Source of the DNA: Aquabacterium sp. CECT 9606
Lineage (GTDB): Bacteria > Pseudomonadota > Gammaproteobacteria > Burkholderiales > Burkholderiaceae_C
Reading direction: 5' to 3'
Length of the DNA: 64,000 nt
NCBI RefSeq assembly: GCF_918741295.1
Contig: NZ_CAKKNB010000002.1
Location: forward strand, 496,001-560,000
Numbering within the stretch: the first letter of the stretch is position 1; every line of letters starts with the position of its first letter. Both the position numbers and the translations under genes were made by a program. Below the pieces are notes generated by a model. That model was not told the origin of the DNA. It did no database searches and saw nothing but the letters and a program-made list of their open reading frames with translations. Positions 8,945 to 18,178 of the stretch are shown piece after piece.

Positions 8945-9781
8945 ATGCGCGAACTCTCCCACAGCGGCCAGCAGGCCATCAACGACATCGCTTACCGCAC
9001 CGGCTTCAGCCCCGACGCGGTGTTGAGCATGCTCGACTCGGTCATCAATGGCAATGGCGGCCTGGCCCAGTTCAACCACCCTGAGTTTGGTGGTTATGGC
9101 CAGCGGATGCGCGGTGGCATGACCATGGTGTCCGACATGTTCAACAACCAGCTCAAGGGCCGGGTTGACGGGCTGTGCTTCGAGCTGTCCAACCTGATCG
9201 CCAGCCAACCCGATCTGATCCGGACTGGCAGCTTCCAGTCGCAAAGCCAGGGTGGGCAGGGCGCGCACGGGCAGCAGCAACACCATCAACAGGGGTACAG
9301 CACGCAGTCGCAAGGCGGCGGTGCTTACCAGGAGTCGGCCAGCCTGTTCGTGCCCGGCACGTCCAGCGACTGGTGGCCGGCCGATCTGCGCTGGCCCAAC
9401 AGCACCGGTGCCCAGAATGGCGTGCGCTATGCCTACTTCGCGCAGGCCCGGCGCCTGGCGATTGATGTAGGCGGGCGCGTCACGGTCTACGACACGCTGG
9501 ACCACCAGATCGGGGGCTTCTCTCAGCAGCAATCGGGCAGCGGCTCGATCAGCTTCACCAGCCAACACGGCCTGATCGACGTGGCCTCACTGCCCGTGGT
9601 GTCGGGCGAAGGCGGGCCACGGACCGCCCCGCAGCGCTTTGAGGCGCCACCAACGCCCAACCTTGCCGACCCATCCGATATTTTCGGCACGATCGAAAAG
9701 CTGGCGGCCTTGCAGGCCAAGGGCATCATCAGCGCCGAAGAGTTCGCGGCCAAGAAGTCGGAGCTTCTGGGCCGCCTCTAG
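8945..9781 (+). CDS. SHOCT-domain protein
   Basis: The preferred start is the ATG at 8945, giving MRELSHSGQQAINDIAYRTG and 278 residues. In-frame starts at 8891 and 8900 would add up to 18 residues of poorer quality. An N-terminal conserved domain (about 1-85, with QFNHPEFGGYGQRMRGGMT and MFNNQLKGRVD) is followed by a Gln/Ser/Gly-rich linker (about 95-130) and a beta-rich middle. The C-terminal 30 residues form a SHOCT module (short C-terminal domain, IEKLAALQAKGIISAEEFAAKK). Such modules mediate oligomerisation or localisation. No signal peptide or membrane helix is seen. Role unknown. Confidence 0.78.
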   Translation: MRELSHSGQQAINDIAYRTGFSPDAVLSMLDSVINGNGGLAQFNHPEFGGYGQRMRGGMTMVSDMFNNQLKGRVDGLCFELSNLIASQPDLIRTGSFQSQSQGGQGAHGQQQHHQQGYSTQSQGGGAYQESASLFVPGTSSDWWPADLRWPNSTGAQNGVRYAYFAQARRLAIDVGGRVTVYDTLDHQIGGFSQQQSGSGSISFTSQHGLIDVASLPVVSGEGGPRTAPQRFEAPPTPNLADPSDIFGTIEKLAALQAKGIISAEEFAAKKSELLGRL

Positions 9782-9793
9782 GCTTTGCCGTCC

Positions 9794-10198
9794 TCAAAGC
9801 CAGGTGCCGGCGCCCTGGGGCATCTGGATGGCGTTGTCCGGGCTGCCGTCGGTGATGAACGAGCCGATGAACACGCTCAGCAGGGCAATGAAGATGCTGG
9901 CGAAAAAGGCGGTCCAGAAGCTGGAGACCTTGAAGCCTTTGACCAGCGAGGCCACCAGCATGATCATCAAGGCGTTGATCACCAGCAGGAACAGGCCGAA
10001 GGTGAGCAAGGTCAGGGGCAGGGTGAGCAAGATCAGCAGCGGCTTGACGATCGCGTTCGCGAAGCCCAGCAACAGCGCCGATATGAGCAGCGACGAGGTG
10101 TTGTCAAACCGCAGGCCCTTGAAGAGGTGGCTGGCCGCCCACAGCGACAGGGCGGTGATGCCCCAGTGGATCAGGAACGGCGTCAGGTTGTGAAGCAT
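9794..10198 (-). CDS. Phage holin family (superfamily IV) membrane protein
   Basis: The ATG at 10198 gives a 134-residue protein, MLHNLTPFLIHWGITALSLW onward, with four hydrophobic helices. The consensus GFANAIVKPLLILLTLPLTLLTFGLF is typical of the four-TM holin-like family (YvlD type) that is widespread on bacterial chromosomes and usually unrelated to phage. It converges with the SHOCT gene (12 bases apart) and diverges from ku. The function of chromosomal members is unclear; envelope-stress roles have been suggested for YvlD. Confidence 0.85.
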   Translation of the reverse strand: MLHNLTPFLIHWGITALSLWAASHLFKGLRFDNTSSLLISALLLGFANAIVKPLLILLTLPLTLLTFGLFLLVINALMIMLVASLVKGFKVSSFWTAFFASIFIALLSVFIGSFITDGSPDNAIQMPQGAGTWL

Positions 10199-10317
10199 GG
10201 GGTGGCACTGGAATGGGTGAAGCCCCATTATCAAGGCACCGACATCAAGGCACCACGGGCACGCCAACTGCTGGCAGCAGGAACCACCACTTCCGTCAAG
10301 GCTTCGCCTTGCCTGCC

Positions 10318-11223
10318 ATGCCGCACAGTCTCTGGAAAGGCGCCATTTCATTCGGGCTGGTCCACATCCCGGTCGCGCTGCACCCTGCCTCGCGCGAGGA
10401 TGCCATCGATTTTGACTGGCTGGACAGCCGGTCGATGGACCCGGTGGGCTACAAGCGCATCAACAAGCGCACGGGCAAGGAGATCACCAAGGAAAACATC
10501 GTCAAGGGCGTGAAGGTCGAGGATGACCGCTACGTGGTTCTCAGCGATGACGAGATCAAGCGCGCCTACCCCAAGACGACGCAGACCATCGAGATCGAGG
10601 CGTTCGTCAGGGCGCAGGACATCCCGTTCGTGCACCTGGAGCGCCCCTACTACCTGGCCCCGATCGCCAAAGGTGAAAAGGTGTATGCCCTGCTGCGCGA
10701 AACGCTGCTGGCCTCCAAGCGCATCGGCATTGCCCGCGTGGTCATCCAGACCAAGGAGCACTTGGCGGCCTTGATCCCGGTGGGGCCGGCACTGATGCTG
10801 AACACCTTACGGTGGCCGTCCGAGATCCGCCCGTGGGACGAGCTCAAACTGCCCGCTGAAGGCGCCAAGGCGGCCGGGCTGAGCGAGCGCGAGTTGAGCA
10901 TGGCCGCACAATTGGTGGACGACATGTCGGCCAACTTTGACCCGGGCCTGTACAGCGACAAGTTTCGCGATGCCGTGATGGCCCTGATCGAAACCAAGGC
11001 GCAGGCCGGGGAGTTGAGCGAGGTCAAGGCGCTGGAATCGGCGGACACCGGTACCAGCAGCAATGTGATCGACCTGACCGAGTTGCTCAAACGCAGCCTG
11101 AACAAGGGTGGGGCATCAGACAGCAAGGCCACGGCCACCAATCCACCGGCCAAGAAAGCCGCAGCCAGGAAAACTGCCGTCAAGAAGGCCGCGGCCCGTG
11201 CGCCCGCCCGCAAGCACGCTTGA
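10318..11223 (+). CDS. ku: Ku-type DNA end-binding protein
   Basis: This 301-residue bacterial Ku forms a homodimeric ring on double-strand breaks and recruits LigD for non-homologous end joining. The characteristic N-terminus MPHSLWKGAISFGLVHIPV fixes the start at 10318. The Ku core runs to about residue 255. The C-terminal tail (about 268-301) is rich in Ala and Lys, with repeated KKAA and ARKTA units. Such lysine tails help threading and sliding on DNA. The ligD gene lies one gene downstream. The YqcI-family gene between them starts 18 bases after the ku stop. Confidence 0.96.
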   Translation: MPHSLWKGAISFGLVHIPVALHPASREDAIDFDWLDSRSMDPVGYKRINKRTGKEITKENIVKGVKVEDDRYVVLSDDEIKRAYPKTTQTIEIEAFVRAQDIPFVHLERPYYLAPIAKGEKVYALLRETLLASKRIGIARVVIQTKEHLAALIPVGPALMLNTLRWPSEIRPWDELKLPAEGAKAAGLSERELSMAAQLVDDMSANFDPGLYSDKFRDAVMALIETKAQAGELSEVKALESADTGTSSNVIDLTELLKRSLNKGGASDSKATATNPPAKKAAARKTAVKKAAARAPARKHA

Positions 11224-11241
11224 CGCGCGCCAGGACCGACC

Positions 11242-11814
11242 ATGATCCATGCCCTGCCCACCCAAGACTTCCTGGCCGCGGTCCAGGACTTTGACCGGCA
11301 TGCGCGGCTGGGACGACAGCAAGCGCTGGGACGCGTGCCGGATCGATCGGCGCAGCGGCCCTGGAATCCGCTGCACCTGCATCCCCAGGCCTCGCGCTTG
11401 AGCAGTGAGCTGCCGCTGCGGCGGGTGGCTGGGCGATCGCTGGTGCGCATGGGCTTGTACCCCGAGCTGGGCGCGCCCGAATCAGCCTTGGCGGTGTGCC
11501 ACGACCTGTACGAATTTGCCCACGAGCTGGCCCAATCGGACGATGAACATGGCGCCTGCTTTGCCGCCTTGTTCAAGGGCCACCCCATTGGCAGCGAGTT
11601 GCTCTTTGAGCACCTGCTGTGGCGCCAGTTGCAGGCCATGCATGGCGTGGACGCCCAGTACTTCGACGCGGTTGACCCGGCCAGTGTCGATGCATCCCGG
11701 GTGCAGTTCTCATTTGGCGGCCGTGTCTATGTGGTCGTGGGTCGGCACCAGGGCGTGGGCGCCATGCCGCGGCCGTCGCTGGTGTTCTACCCGGTGTGGG
11801 ATCCGCGGCGATGA
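11242..11814 (+). CDS. YqcI/YcgG family protein
   Basis: A 190-residue protein matching the YqcI/YcgG family pattern: CFAALFKGHPIGSELLFEHLLWRQLQAMH in the middle (pattern seen near residues 111-139), then FSFGGRVYVVVGRHQGVGAM and PSLVFYPVWD. Some family members, such as GntA of the guanitoxin pathway, are heme-dependent N-hydroxylases (family knowledge). Whether this short member binds heme cannot be read from the sequence. Its stop overlaps the ligD start by four bases (ATGA at 11811-11814), so it is translated together with the end-joining genes. No known end-joining role. Confidence 0.7.
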   Translation: MIHALPTQDFLAAVQDFDRHARLGRQQALGRVPDRSAQRPWNPLHLHPQASRLSSELPLRRVAGRSLVRMGLYPELGAPESALAVCHDLYEFAHELAQSDDEHGACFAALFKGHPIGSELLFEHLLWRQLQAMHGVDAQYFDAVDPASVDASRVQFSFGGRVYVVVGRHQGVGAMPRPSLVFYPVWDPRR

Positions 11815-14375
11815 GGACCGAGCCCCTGGCACGCTATTGGGAGAAGCGGGACTTCGCCATCACCGCCGAGCCCCGTGGGCGGCGTGCGACCAAGGTGCAG
11901 CAGGGCTGGTCCTTCGTCATTCAAAAGCACGCGGCATCGCGCCTGCACTACGACTTCCGGCTGGAGCTGGACGGCGTGCTGGTGTCCTGGGCCGTGCCCA
12001 AGGGCCCCAGCTTTGACCCGAGCGACAAGCGCATGGCCATCCATGTGGAAGACCACCCGCTGTCGTATGGCGATTTCGAAGGGACCATCCCGCCCAAGCA
12101 ATATGGCGCGGGCACCGTGATCGTGTGGGACAAGGGGCGCTGGGAGCCGGTGGGTGATCCGCACAAGGGCCTGGCACAAGGCAAGCTGGTGTTCGCCTTG
12201 CATGGGCAGAAGCTGGCGGGGCTGTGGGAGCTGGTGAAGATTGCCAAGCCGGGTGAGCGACAGGAAGCCTGGCTGCTCTTCAAAAAGCGCGACGAGTTTG
12301 CCAGGCCACGGGCCGATTACGACGTGGTGACCGCACTGCCTGACAGCGTGGTGGGCAAGCCCATCGCGGCCGCGCTACCGGCCGTGTCACCCGCCGCGCC
12401 ATCGGCCCGGCCAAAAGCGCGCAAGGCTGAGTTGCCGGCCATGCTGGCCCCGCAACTGGCCACCTTGGCCACGGGTGTGCCGGCCACGGGCCAGTGGTTG
12501 TTCGAGCTCAAGTTTGATGGTTACCGTCTGCTCACGCGCATTGAGCGCGGCAAGGCCCGCCTCATCACCCGGGGCGGGCATGACTGGTCCGACAAGATGC
12601 CCCGCCTGGTCAAAGGCATCGAGCGCCTGGGCCTCAAATCGGGTTGGCTCGATGGTGAAATCGTGGTGCTTGGCGAAGACGGCGCTCCCAATTTCAACGC
12701 CTTGCAAAGTGCCTTCACCCACCACACGCATGCTGACAAGATCATCTACTTTCTGTTCGATGTGCCCTTCTTGAATGGCCAGGACTTGCGCCCCTTGCCC
12801 CTGTCAGAACGGCGGCGGCAACTCAAGGACCTGATCGACAGCCATGGCCAGGAGCCGATCCGGTTCAGCGCCGACTTCGAAGCAGACCCGGCCTCGATCC
12901 TGCAATCGGCCTGCCGCTTGAAGATGGAGGGTGTGATCGCCAAACGGGCAGACGCGCCTTACACCTCTGCCCGGTCCGAGACCTGGCTCAAGCTCAAATG
13001 CAAGCAGCGTCAGGAGTTCGTGGTGTGTGGCTACACCGACCGCAGCGATGGCCGCGCGCAGATCGGCAGCCTGCTGCTGGGTGTGCACGATGACCAGGGG
13101 GAGTTGGTGTCGGTGGGCAGCGTGGGCACTGGCTGGAGCGCGCAAGAGGCGCAAGCGCTGAAGGTGGCGCTGGCCAAGCTGCACAGCCCCCAGCCGCCGT
13201 TCAAGGCGGGCGTGAGCAAACCGGGTCGCTGGTCTCGGCGGGTGTTGGGCAGTGAGCGCTGGGTCCAGCCCAGCTTGGTGGCCGAGGTCGAGTTCGCCGA
13301 GTGGACCGCCGATGGCCAGATCAGGCATGCCTCGTACGTAGCCTTGCGAAGCGACAAGCCCGCGAAGGCCATCGTGCGCGAGGTGCCCAAAACTGTGGAG
13401 GATTCAGCCGCCATGCCTTCTTCTTCGACCGCACCCCCTTCTGCCCTGGGCAAGCTCAAGATCAGCCATGGCGAGCGCGTCATCGATCAAGCCTCAGGCA
13501 CCACCAAGCTGGAGCTGGTGCGTTACTACGAGTCGGTGGCCGACTGGATCCTGCCGCACCTCAAAGGGCGGCCCTGCTCGCTGGTGCGCGGGCCCGAGGG
13601 CGTGGGTGGCCAGCTCTTCTTTCAGAAGCACGGCGGCACCATTGGCATCGCGGGCGTGCGCGAGCTTGACCCCGCGCTGTGGCCTGGCCACGAGGCCTTG
13701 ATGGAAGTGGCCAGCGTGGCCGCCTTGCTGAGCGCCGCGCAGATGAACGTGATCGAGTTCCACACCTGGAACTCGCGCAGCCGCAACATCGACAAGCCCG
13801 ACCGCATGGTGTTCGACCTGGACCCTGGCGAGGGCACGCCCTGGGCGCATGTCCAGGAAGCGGCCACGCTGGTGCATTCTTTCCTCAATGAATTGGGCCT
13901 GGCCTCTTGGCTCAAGACCAGTGGGGGCAAGGGCCTGCACGTGGTGGTGCCTTTGACGCCGCGCTTGACGGCTGACACGGTGAAAGCCTTTTCCAAAGTG
14001 ATCGTGCAGCACCTGGCCACCACCATCCCCTCGCGCTTCGTGGCCAAGAGCGGGCCGGCCAACCGGGTGGGCAAGCTGTTCGTGGACTACCTGCGCAATG
14101 GCCATGGCGCAACCACGGCGGTGGCCTTCTCAGCCCGGGCCCGGCCCGGCTTGGGTGTCTCGATGCCCGTGGCCTGGGACGAGTTGCCCACGCTGAAAAG
14201 CGGTGCCCACTGGACGGTCGCCACGGCGCGTGATCGCCTGTCTTTCCAGAAGGACGACCCGTGGGCCGATTACTGGACACACAAGCAAACGCTGAGCGCG
14301 GCGATGAAGGCGCTGGGCTTCAGGCCCCAGGCCGACGGCGCTGCCCGCCCGCTTGCAGGCACCGGTCCAGGATGA
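11811..14375 (+). CDS. ligD: Multifunctional ATP-dependent DNA ligase LigD
   Basis: The 854-residue NHEJ ligase has domains in the order phosphoesterase, ligase, polymerase. The 3'-phosphoesterase domain (about 10-160) contains RLHYDFRLELDGVLVSWAVP with the metal-binding His and Asp. The ligase domain (about 205-520) has the catalytic Lys K234 in ELKFDGYR. The primase-like polymerase domain (about 555-845) has the two metal aspartates D669 and D671 in FDLDPGEGTPW. The ATG at 11811 is preferred to an in-frame GTG at 11796 because it overlaps the upstream stop. The 3' end overlaps the convergent permease gene by 56 bases. Confidence 0.97.
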   Translation: MRTEPLARYWEKRDFAITAEPRGRRATKVQQGWSFVIQKHAASRLHYDFRLELDGVLVSWAVPKGPSFDPSDKRMAIHVEDHPLSYGDFEGTIPPKQYGAGTVIVWDKGRWEPVGDPHKGLAQGKLVFALHGQKLAGLWELVKIAKPGERQEAWLLFKKRDEFARPRADYDVVTALPDSVVGKPIAAALPAVSPAAPSARPKARKAELPAMLAPQLATLATGVPATGQWLFELKFDGYRLLTRIERGKARLITRGGHDWSDKMPRLVKGIERLGLKSGWLDGEIVVLGEDGAPNFNALQSAFTHHTHADKIIYFLFDVPFLNGQDLRPLPLSERRRQLKDLIDSHGQEPIRFSADFEADPASILQSACRLKMEGVIAKRADAPYTSARSETWLKLKCKQRQEFVVCGYTDRSDGRAQIGSLLLGVHDDQGELVSVGSVGTGWSAQEAQALKVALAKLHSPQPPFKAGVSKPGRWSRRVLGSERWVQPSLVAEVEFAEWTADGQIRHASYVALRSDKPAKAIVREVPKTVEDSAAMPSSSTAPPSALGKLKISHGERVIDQASGTTKLELVRYYESVADWILPHLKGRPCSLVRGPEGVGGQLFFQKHGGTIGIAGVRELDPALWPGHEALMEVASVAALLSAAQMNVIEFHTWNSRSRNIDKPDRMVFDLDPGEGTPWAHVQEAATLVHSFLNELGLASWLKTSGGKGLHVVVPLTPRLTADTVKAFSKVIVQHLATTIPSRFVAKSGPANRVGKLFVDYLRNGHGATTAVAFSARARPGLGVSMPVAWDELPTLKSGAHWTVATARDRLSFQKDDPWADYWTHKQTLSAAMKALGFRPQADGAARPLAGTGPG

Positions 14376-15189
14376 TGGCCAGTACCACGATGACCAGGCC
14401 ACCCACCAGGCCTGTGCCGGGATCGTTGCGCTGCAGGCCGATCAGCACCGTTTCGCCCACGCCCCGCGCGCCAATCATGGAGGCCACAACCACCATCGCC
14501 AGCGACATCATTGCCGTCTGGTTGAGGCCTTGCAGGATGGAAGGCCAGGCCATGGGCAACTGGATGCGGCGCAAGATCTGCCAGCGCGTGGCGCCCAGCA
14601 CGCGGCCGGCTTCCACCGCGTCAACCGGCACCTGGCGCAACCCCAGGTCGGTCAGGCGCACCAGGGGTGGCGCGGCATAGACCACCGTGGCCAGGATGGC
14701 GGGTACTTTACCCAGGCCGAACAGCATCGCGGCCGGGATCAGGTAGACAAAGCTGGGGATGGTCTGCATCAGGTCCAGCAGCGGCGTGGTGAGGCGGCGC
14801 AGCCACCGCGACCTGGCGCACAGCACACCCAGGGGCAGGCCCAGCACCAGGGCCAGCAGCACCGCAACCAGAACCAAGGCGATCGACTGCATGGCTTGGT
14901 CCCATTGGCCCAGCGCTCCGATGAACCACAAGCCCGTACTCACGGCCAACGCGAAGGTCCAGCGCCGGCTCAGCCACCAGGCCAGCGCGGCCAGGGCCAG
15001 CATCACGGACCAGGCCGGGGCGCCGCGCAAGGCCTGTTCCAATGGCACCAGCACGTTCAGCAAGGCTTGCGACACGGCTTCGAACTGCTCGCCATGCCGG
15101 GTCACCAACTGGTCGATGAAGGCGTTGGCGCCGTCGCGCAAAGGCGTGCCCCAATCCGGAAAGGCGGGCAGGGTGAAGGCTTGGTTCAC
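14320..15189 (-). CDS. Glycine betaine/proline ABC transporter permease, ProW-like
   Basis: This 289-residue permease starts at a GTG (15189) that overlaps the stop of the binding-protein gene as GTGA. A periplasmic N-terminal segment of about 65 residues precedes six or more helices. The ATPase-contact loop is AGRVLGATRWQILRRIQLPMAWPSI, followed by AMVVVASMIGARGVGETVL, both typical of ProW/OpuAB permeases. No matching ATPase (ProV) gene is adjacent; the next gene downstream is the convergent ligD. The protein may borrow an ATPase encoded elsewhere. The last 56 bases overlap the 3' end of ligD. Confidence 0.9.
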   Translation of the reverse strand: MNQAFTLPAFPDWGTPLRDGANAFIDQLVTRHGEQFEAVSQALLNVLVPLEQALRGAPAWSVMLALAALAWWLSRRWTFALAVSTGLWFIGALGQWDQAMQSIALVLVAVLLALVLGLPLGVLCARSRWLRRLTTPLLDLMQTIPSFVYLIPAAMLFGLGKVPAILATVVYAAPPLVRLTDLGLRQVPVDAVEAGRVLGATRWQILRRIQLPMAWPSILQGLNQTAMMSLAMVVVASMIGARGVGETVLIGLQRNDPGTGLVGGLVIVVLAIILDRCLQAGGQRRRPGA

Positions 15190-16211
15190 AAGCCAGCCTT
15201 GACGCGGGCTGCCACCACTGGCGTAACCCAAGAGCCCCAGACTTCTTCATGGGTCCGCAGGAATTGCCGGGCGGCTTCGTCGGCCGTGCCTTGGCTGGCC
15301 TGCATGCCGGCCAAGGCTTGCGAGACCAGCGGGGCGGACGTGTGATACCGCTTTAGAAACGCGTACAGATTGGGCGCCCGGTCGGCAAAGGTCTTGCTGA
15401 CGCCCACCACCACCTGCACCGCCGGGTAAGCCGTGGCCGCCTTGACCACGCGGGGATCGGTGGCCTGTTCAAAGGCTTGCCAGGTGGCCGCTTCAAAGGC
15501 GGGCTCGCGGAGCATCACCAGCTCCTTGCCCCACTGGCCCAGCAGCCACGAGGGCCCCCAGTAATAAAACAGGATGGGGCGTTTGCGTTTGAGGCTGGCG
15601 GTGATGGCCGCGTCCAGCGCGGCCCCGGTGCCCGGCCGGAAGTTGCTGTAGCTGGCATCCAGCCCGTAGGCCGCGAGCTTCTTGGTGTTGAACAGCTCGC
15701 ACTGCCAGCCAGCGGGGCAGTTGTAGAAGCGGCCTTTGCCCGGGTCTTCCGGGTCTTTGAACAGGGCCTTGAAACGCGGCAGGTCGGTCACCGACTTGAG
15801 GCCGGGCGCGAGGGCCGCCGGGCCTTCAACCAGGTAGCGTGGCACGTACCAGCCCTGCGTGGCGTCGGCGAAATTCACGCCGGCTTCCAGCACCTTGCCG
15901 GACGCCAGCGCGGTGGTCCAGCTGGGCGGGGTGTTGGCCTTCCAGACCTCCATCACCACGTGCAGCTCGCCCCGGGCCACGCCATTGATCAAGGCCACGG
16001 TGCTGCCGGGCACGGTGTCGACCTGACAGCCGTAGCCATCGCGGATGATGCGTTGGGCCACCGCGGTGTGGAAGGCGTTCGACGCCCAATCCAGGCCCGC
16101 GAACACCACAGGTTTGGCCACCTCGCAAGGCGGCGCGGGCTGGGCGTGTGCCGTGTTCAGGCAGCCTGCCAGCGCGCAGGCGATGACCTGGGTCCAGCGC
16201 CGCGCGTTCAT
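15186..16211 (-). CDS. Glycine betaine-type ABC substrate-binding protein, ProX-like
   Basis: A 341-residue OpuAC-family periplasmic binding protein with a signal peptide ending near residue 23 (TAHA/Q). Aromatic residues that in this family form the quaternary-ammonium cage are well represented (FAGLDWASNAFHTA, QGWYVPRYL, YYWGPSWLLGQWG). The ligand could be betaine, choline or a similar compatible solute. The start codon overlaps the stop of the upstream hybrid kinase (ATGA, 16208-16211) and its stop overlaps the permease start. Kinase, binding protein and permease are thus translationally chained, unlike ordinary osmoprotectant operons. Confidence 0.88.
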   Translation of the reverse strand: MNARRWTQVIACALAGCLNTAHAQPAPPCEVAKPVVFAGLDWASNAFHTAVAQRIIRDGYGCQVDTVPGSTVALINGVARGELHVVMEVWKANTPPSWTTALASGKVLEAGVNFADATQGWYVPRYLVEGPAALAPGLKSVTDLPRFKALFKDPEDPGKGRFYNCPAGWQCELFNTKKLAAYGLDASYSNFRPGTGAALDAAITASLKRKRPILFYYWGPSWLLGQWGKELVMLREPAFEAATWQAFEQATDPRVVKAATAYPAVQVVVGVSKTFADRAPNLYAFLKRYHTSAPLVSQALAGMQASQGTADEAARQFLRTHEEVWGSWVTPVVAARVKAGL

Positions 16212-18175
16212 GCCATGCCACTCAAGATGGACCTCAGATCCTCGGGGTTCACGGGCTTGGTCAGGTGCCTGTCAAAGCCGGCGGCATCCGCGGCCTGCTT
16301 GTCCTGGGCCTGGCCCCAGCCGGTCACGGCCACGAGCAGCATGTTCGCGCCCCAAGGTTGTTGTCGGATCAGTTTGGCCACCTCGTAGCCGTTGAGCTTG
16401 GGCAGGCCGATGTCCAGCAAGGTCAGCTCGGGCAGGAACTCGCCGGCCAGGCGCAAGGCCGCCATGCCGTCGCCCGCGCTGCGCACCTCGTGCCCTTGCA
16501 GGCCGAGGAGCATCTCCAGGCTTTCTGCGGCATCCTCGTTGTCATCCACCACCAGGATGCGCTTGGCGCGGCTGGCATCGTCGTCCGGCTTGTCCGCCTT
16601 CATGGGCAGGGTGCTGGTGCCCTGAGCCAAGGGCAGTGTGACGATGAATTCACTGCCCATGCCGGGCCCGTCGCTGTGCGCTGCCACTGTGCCGCCGTGC
16701 AGCTCGACGAGGCCGCGCACCAAGGCCAGGCCAATGCCCAGGCCACCCTGTGAGCGGTCCAAGGCCGGTGTCAGTTGCGAAAACATTTCGAAGATGTTGG
16801 TCAGCTGCTCGCGGGGGATGCCCAGCCCCGAATCGCGCACGGTCACGGTCGCGCGCTCATCCGCTTGTTGGATGCCCAGCCAGATGCGGCCACCGGGCGG
16901 GGTGTACTTGGTGGCATTGTTGAGCAGGTTCAGGATGATCTGCGTGAGCCGCGTGGGGTCGGCGTCCAGCAGGATGGGTTGCTCGGGCAGGTCCACGGTC
17001 AACTCATGGCCGGCTGCTTGCACCAGGGGCGTGGCGGCTTCGAGCGCGCTGTTCACCGCTTGGACCAGTTCCACGGGTTGTCGGCGCAGCTCCAGCTTGC
17101 CCTGGGTGATGCGCGAGACCTCGAGCAAGTCGTCCACCAGGTGGGTCATGTGCTGCAACTGGCGCTCCAGCACTTCGCGTGTCCAGCGCAATTGGTTGGC
17201 GTTCAGGGCCTGGCGTTTGAGCAACTCGACCACATTGCGCATGGGCGCCAAGGGGTTGCGCAACTCGTGGGCCAGGGTGGCCAGGAACTCGTCCTTGCGG
17301 CGGTCGGCTTGTGCCAGCCGCTCGCTGATCTCCTGCCACTGGTCTTCCGAATGCTTGCGCTCGGTGATGTCAATGCCCAGGCCGTACAGGGTGGTCGGTT
17401 TGCCCTGGGCATCGTAAGCTGCGCGCCCTCGGCCTTCCATCCAGCGCCACTGTCCGCCAGCATGGCGAAAACGGAACTCGACGCTGTAGTCTGTGCCCAG
17501 CCTGATGGCCTGGTCGACCACCTGGCGAACTTTCAGCAGATCGTCTTCGTGCACGAAGTCGAAGAAGTCGGCTTCTGTGCTGGCGAAACCGTCGGTGGGC
17601 AGGCCCATGAGGACTTCGAGCTGGCTGCTCCACCAGACCTGGTTGGTGCTCAGGTTGCGTGACCAGGCGCCCATCTGGCCGCCACGCATGGCCAGGCCCA
17701 ACACATCGGCCGTTTCCTGCAAGGCCCTTTGGGCCTCGTGTTGAGCGGCCAGTGCGGCCTCGGCGTTCTTGCGAGCCTGGACCAGTTCGTCCTCGTACTT
17801 GTGGCGGTCGCGGACCACGATGACAGCCAGCTCATGGTAGGTGGTGTCGCCGTGTTGCCGGCGGATGGCGTTGAGCAGCATCGGGACGTGGCTGCCATCG
17901 CGGTGCACCATGTCCAGCTTGACTTCGGCCACCGAGCCCTGGATTTGGAGCAAGGGCAACCAGTGCGTCTGGTAGAAAACGCGCCCGCCCATGGTGAACA
18001 GTTCCTGCACCCGGCGCTGGCCCACCAGGTCGTCGGCGTCCTGGCCAATCCACCGGCAGAAGGTGGCGTTGGCGCGCAAGATCGTGCCATCGGGGTTCGT
18101 CAGCAACAGGCCCGAAGCGGCTTGCTCGAAGAGCGTCTCTGCGCTGGGCAGCATCGGCGACGGGCTGGCGGGCAT
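16208..18175 (-). CDS. PAS-PAS hybrid histidine kinase with receiver domain
   Basis: This 655-residue protein has no transmembrane segment. Two PAS domains (about 12-125 and 155-272) precede the HisKA domain with phospho-accepting H303 in ATLAHELRNPL. The HATPase follows (DSGLGIPREQL, GGLGIGLALVRGL), and then a C-terminal receiver (about 540-655) with the Asp in LTLLDIGLPKLNG. The gene starts 3 bases after the rsbQ-like gene. In Bacillus, RsbQ activates the PAS domain of its partner RsbP (family knowledge), so the hydrolase here is a plausible activator of this kinase. The receiver could pass phosphate onward through a separate HPt protein. Confidence 0.92.
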   Translation of the reverse strand: MPASPSPMLPSAETLFEQAASGLLLTNPDGTILRANATFCRWIGQDADDLVGQRRVQELFTMGGRVFYQTHWLPLLQIQGSVAEVKLDMVHRDGSHVPMLLNAIRRQHGDTTYHELAVIVVRDRHKYEDELVQARKNAEAALAAQHEAQRALQETADVLGLAMRGGQMGAWSRNLSTNQVWWSSQLEVLMGLPTDGFASTEADFFDFVHEDDLLKVRQVVDQAIRLGTDYSVEFRFRHAGGQWRWMEGRGRAAYDAQGKPTTLYGLGIDITERKHSEDQWQEISERLAQADRRKDEFLATLAHELRNPLAPMRNVVELLKRQALNANQLRWTREVLERQLQHMTHLVDDLLEVSRITQGKLELRRQPVELVQAVNSALEAATPLVQAAGHELTVDLPEQPILLDADPTRLTQIILNLLNNATKYTPPGGRIWLGIQQADERATVTVRDSGLGIPREQLTNIFEMFSQLTPALDRSQGGLGIGLALVRGLVELHGGTVAAHSDGPGMGSEFIVTLPLAQGTSTLPMKADKPDDDASRAKRILVVDDNEDAAESLEMLLGLQGHEVRSAGDGMAALRLAGEFLPELTLLDIGLPKLNGYEVAKLIRQQPWGANMLLVAVTGWGQAQDKQAADAAGFDRHLTKPVNPEDLRSILSGMA

Positions 18176-18178
18176 CGA

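Noticed and set aside
9794-10198. Holin-like gene as a sign of a prophage
   Set aside because: No other phage gene is present, and this family is common as an ordinary chromosomal membrane protein.
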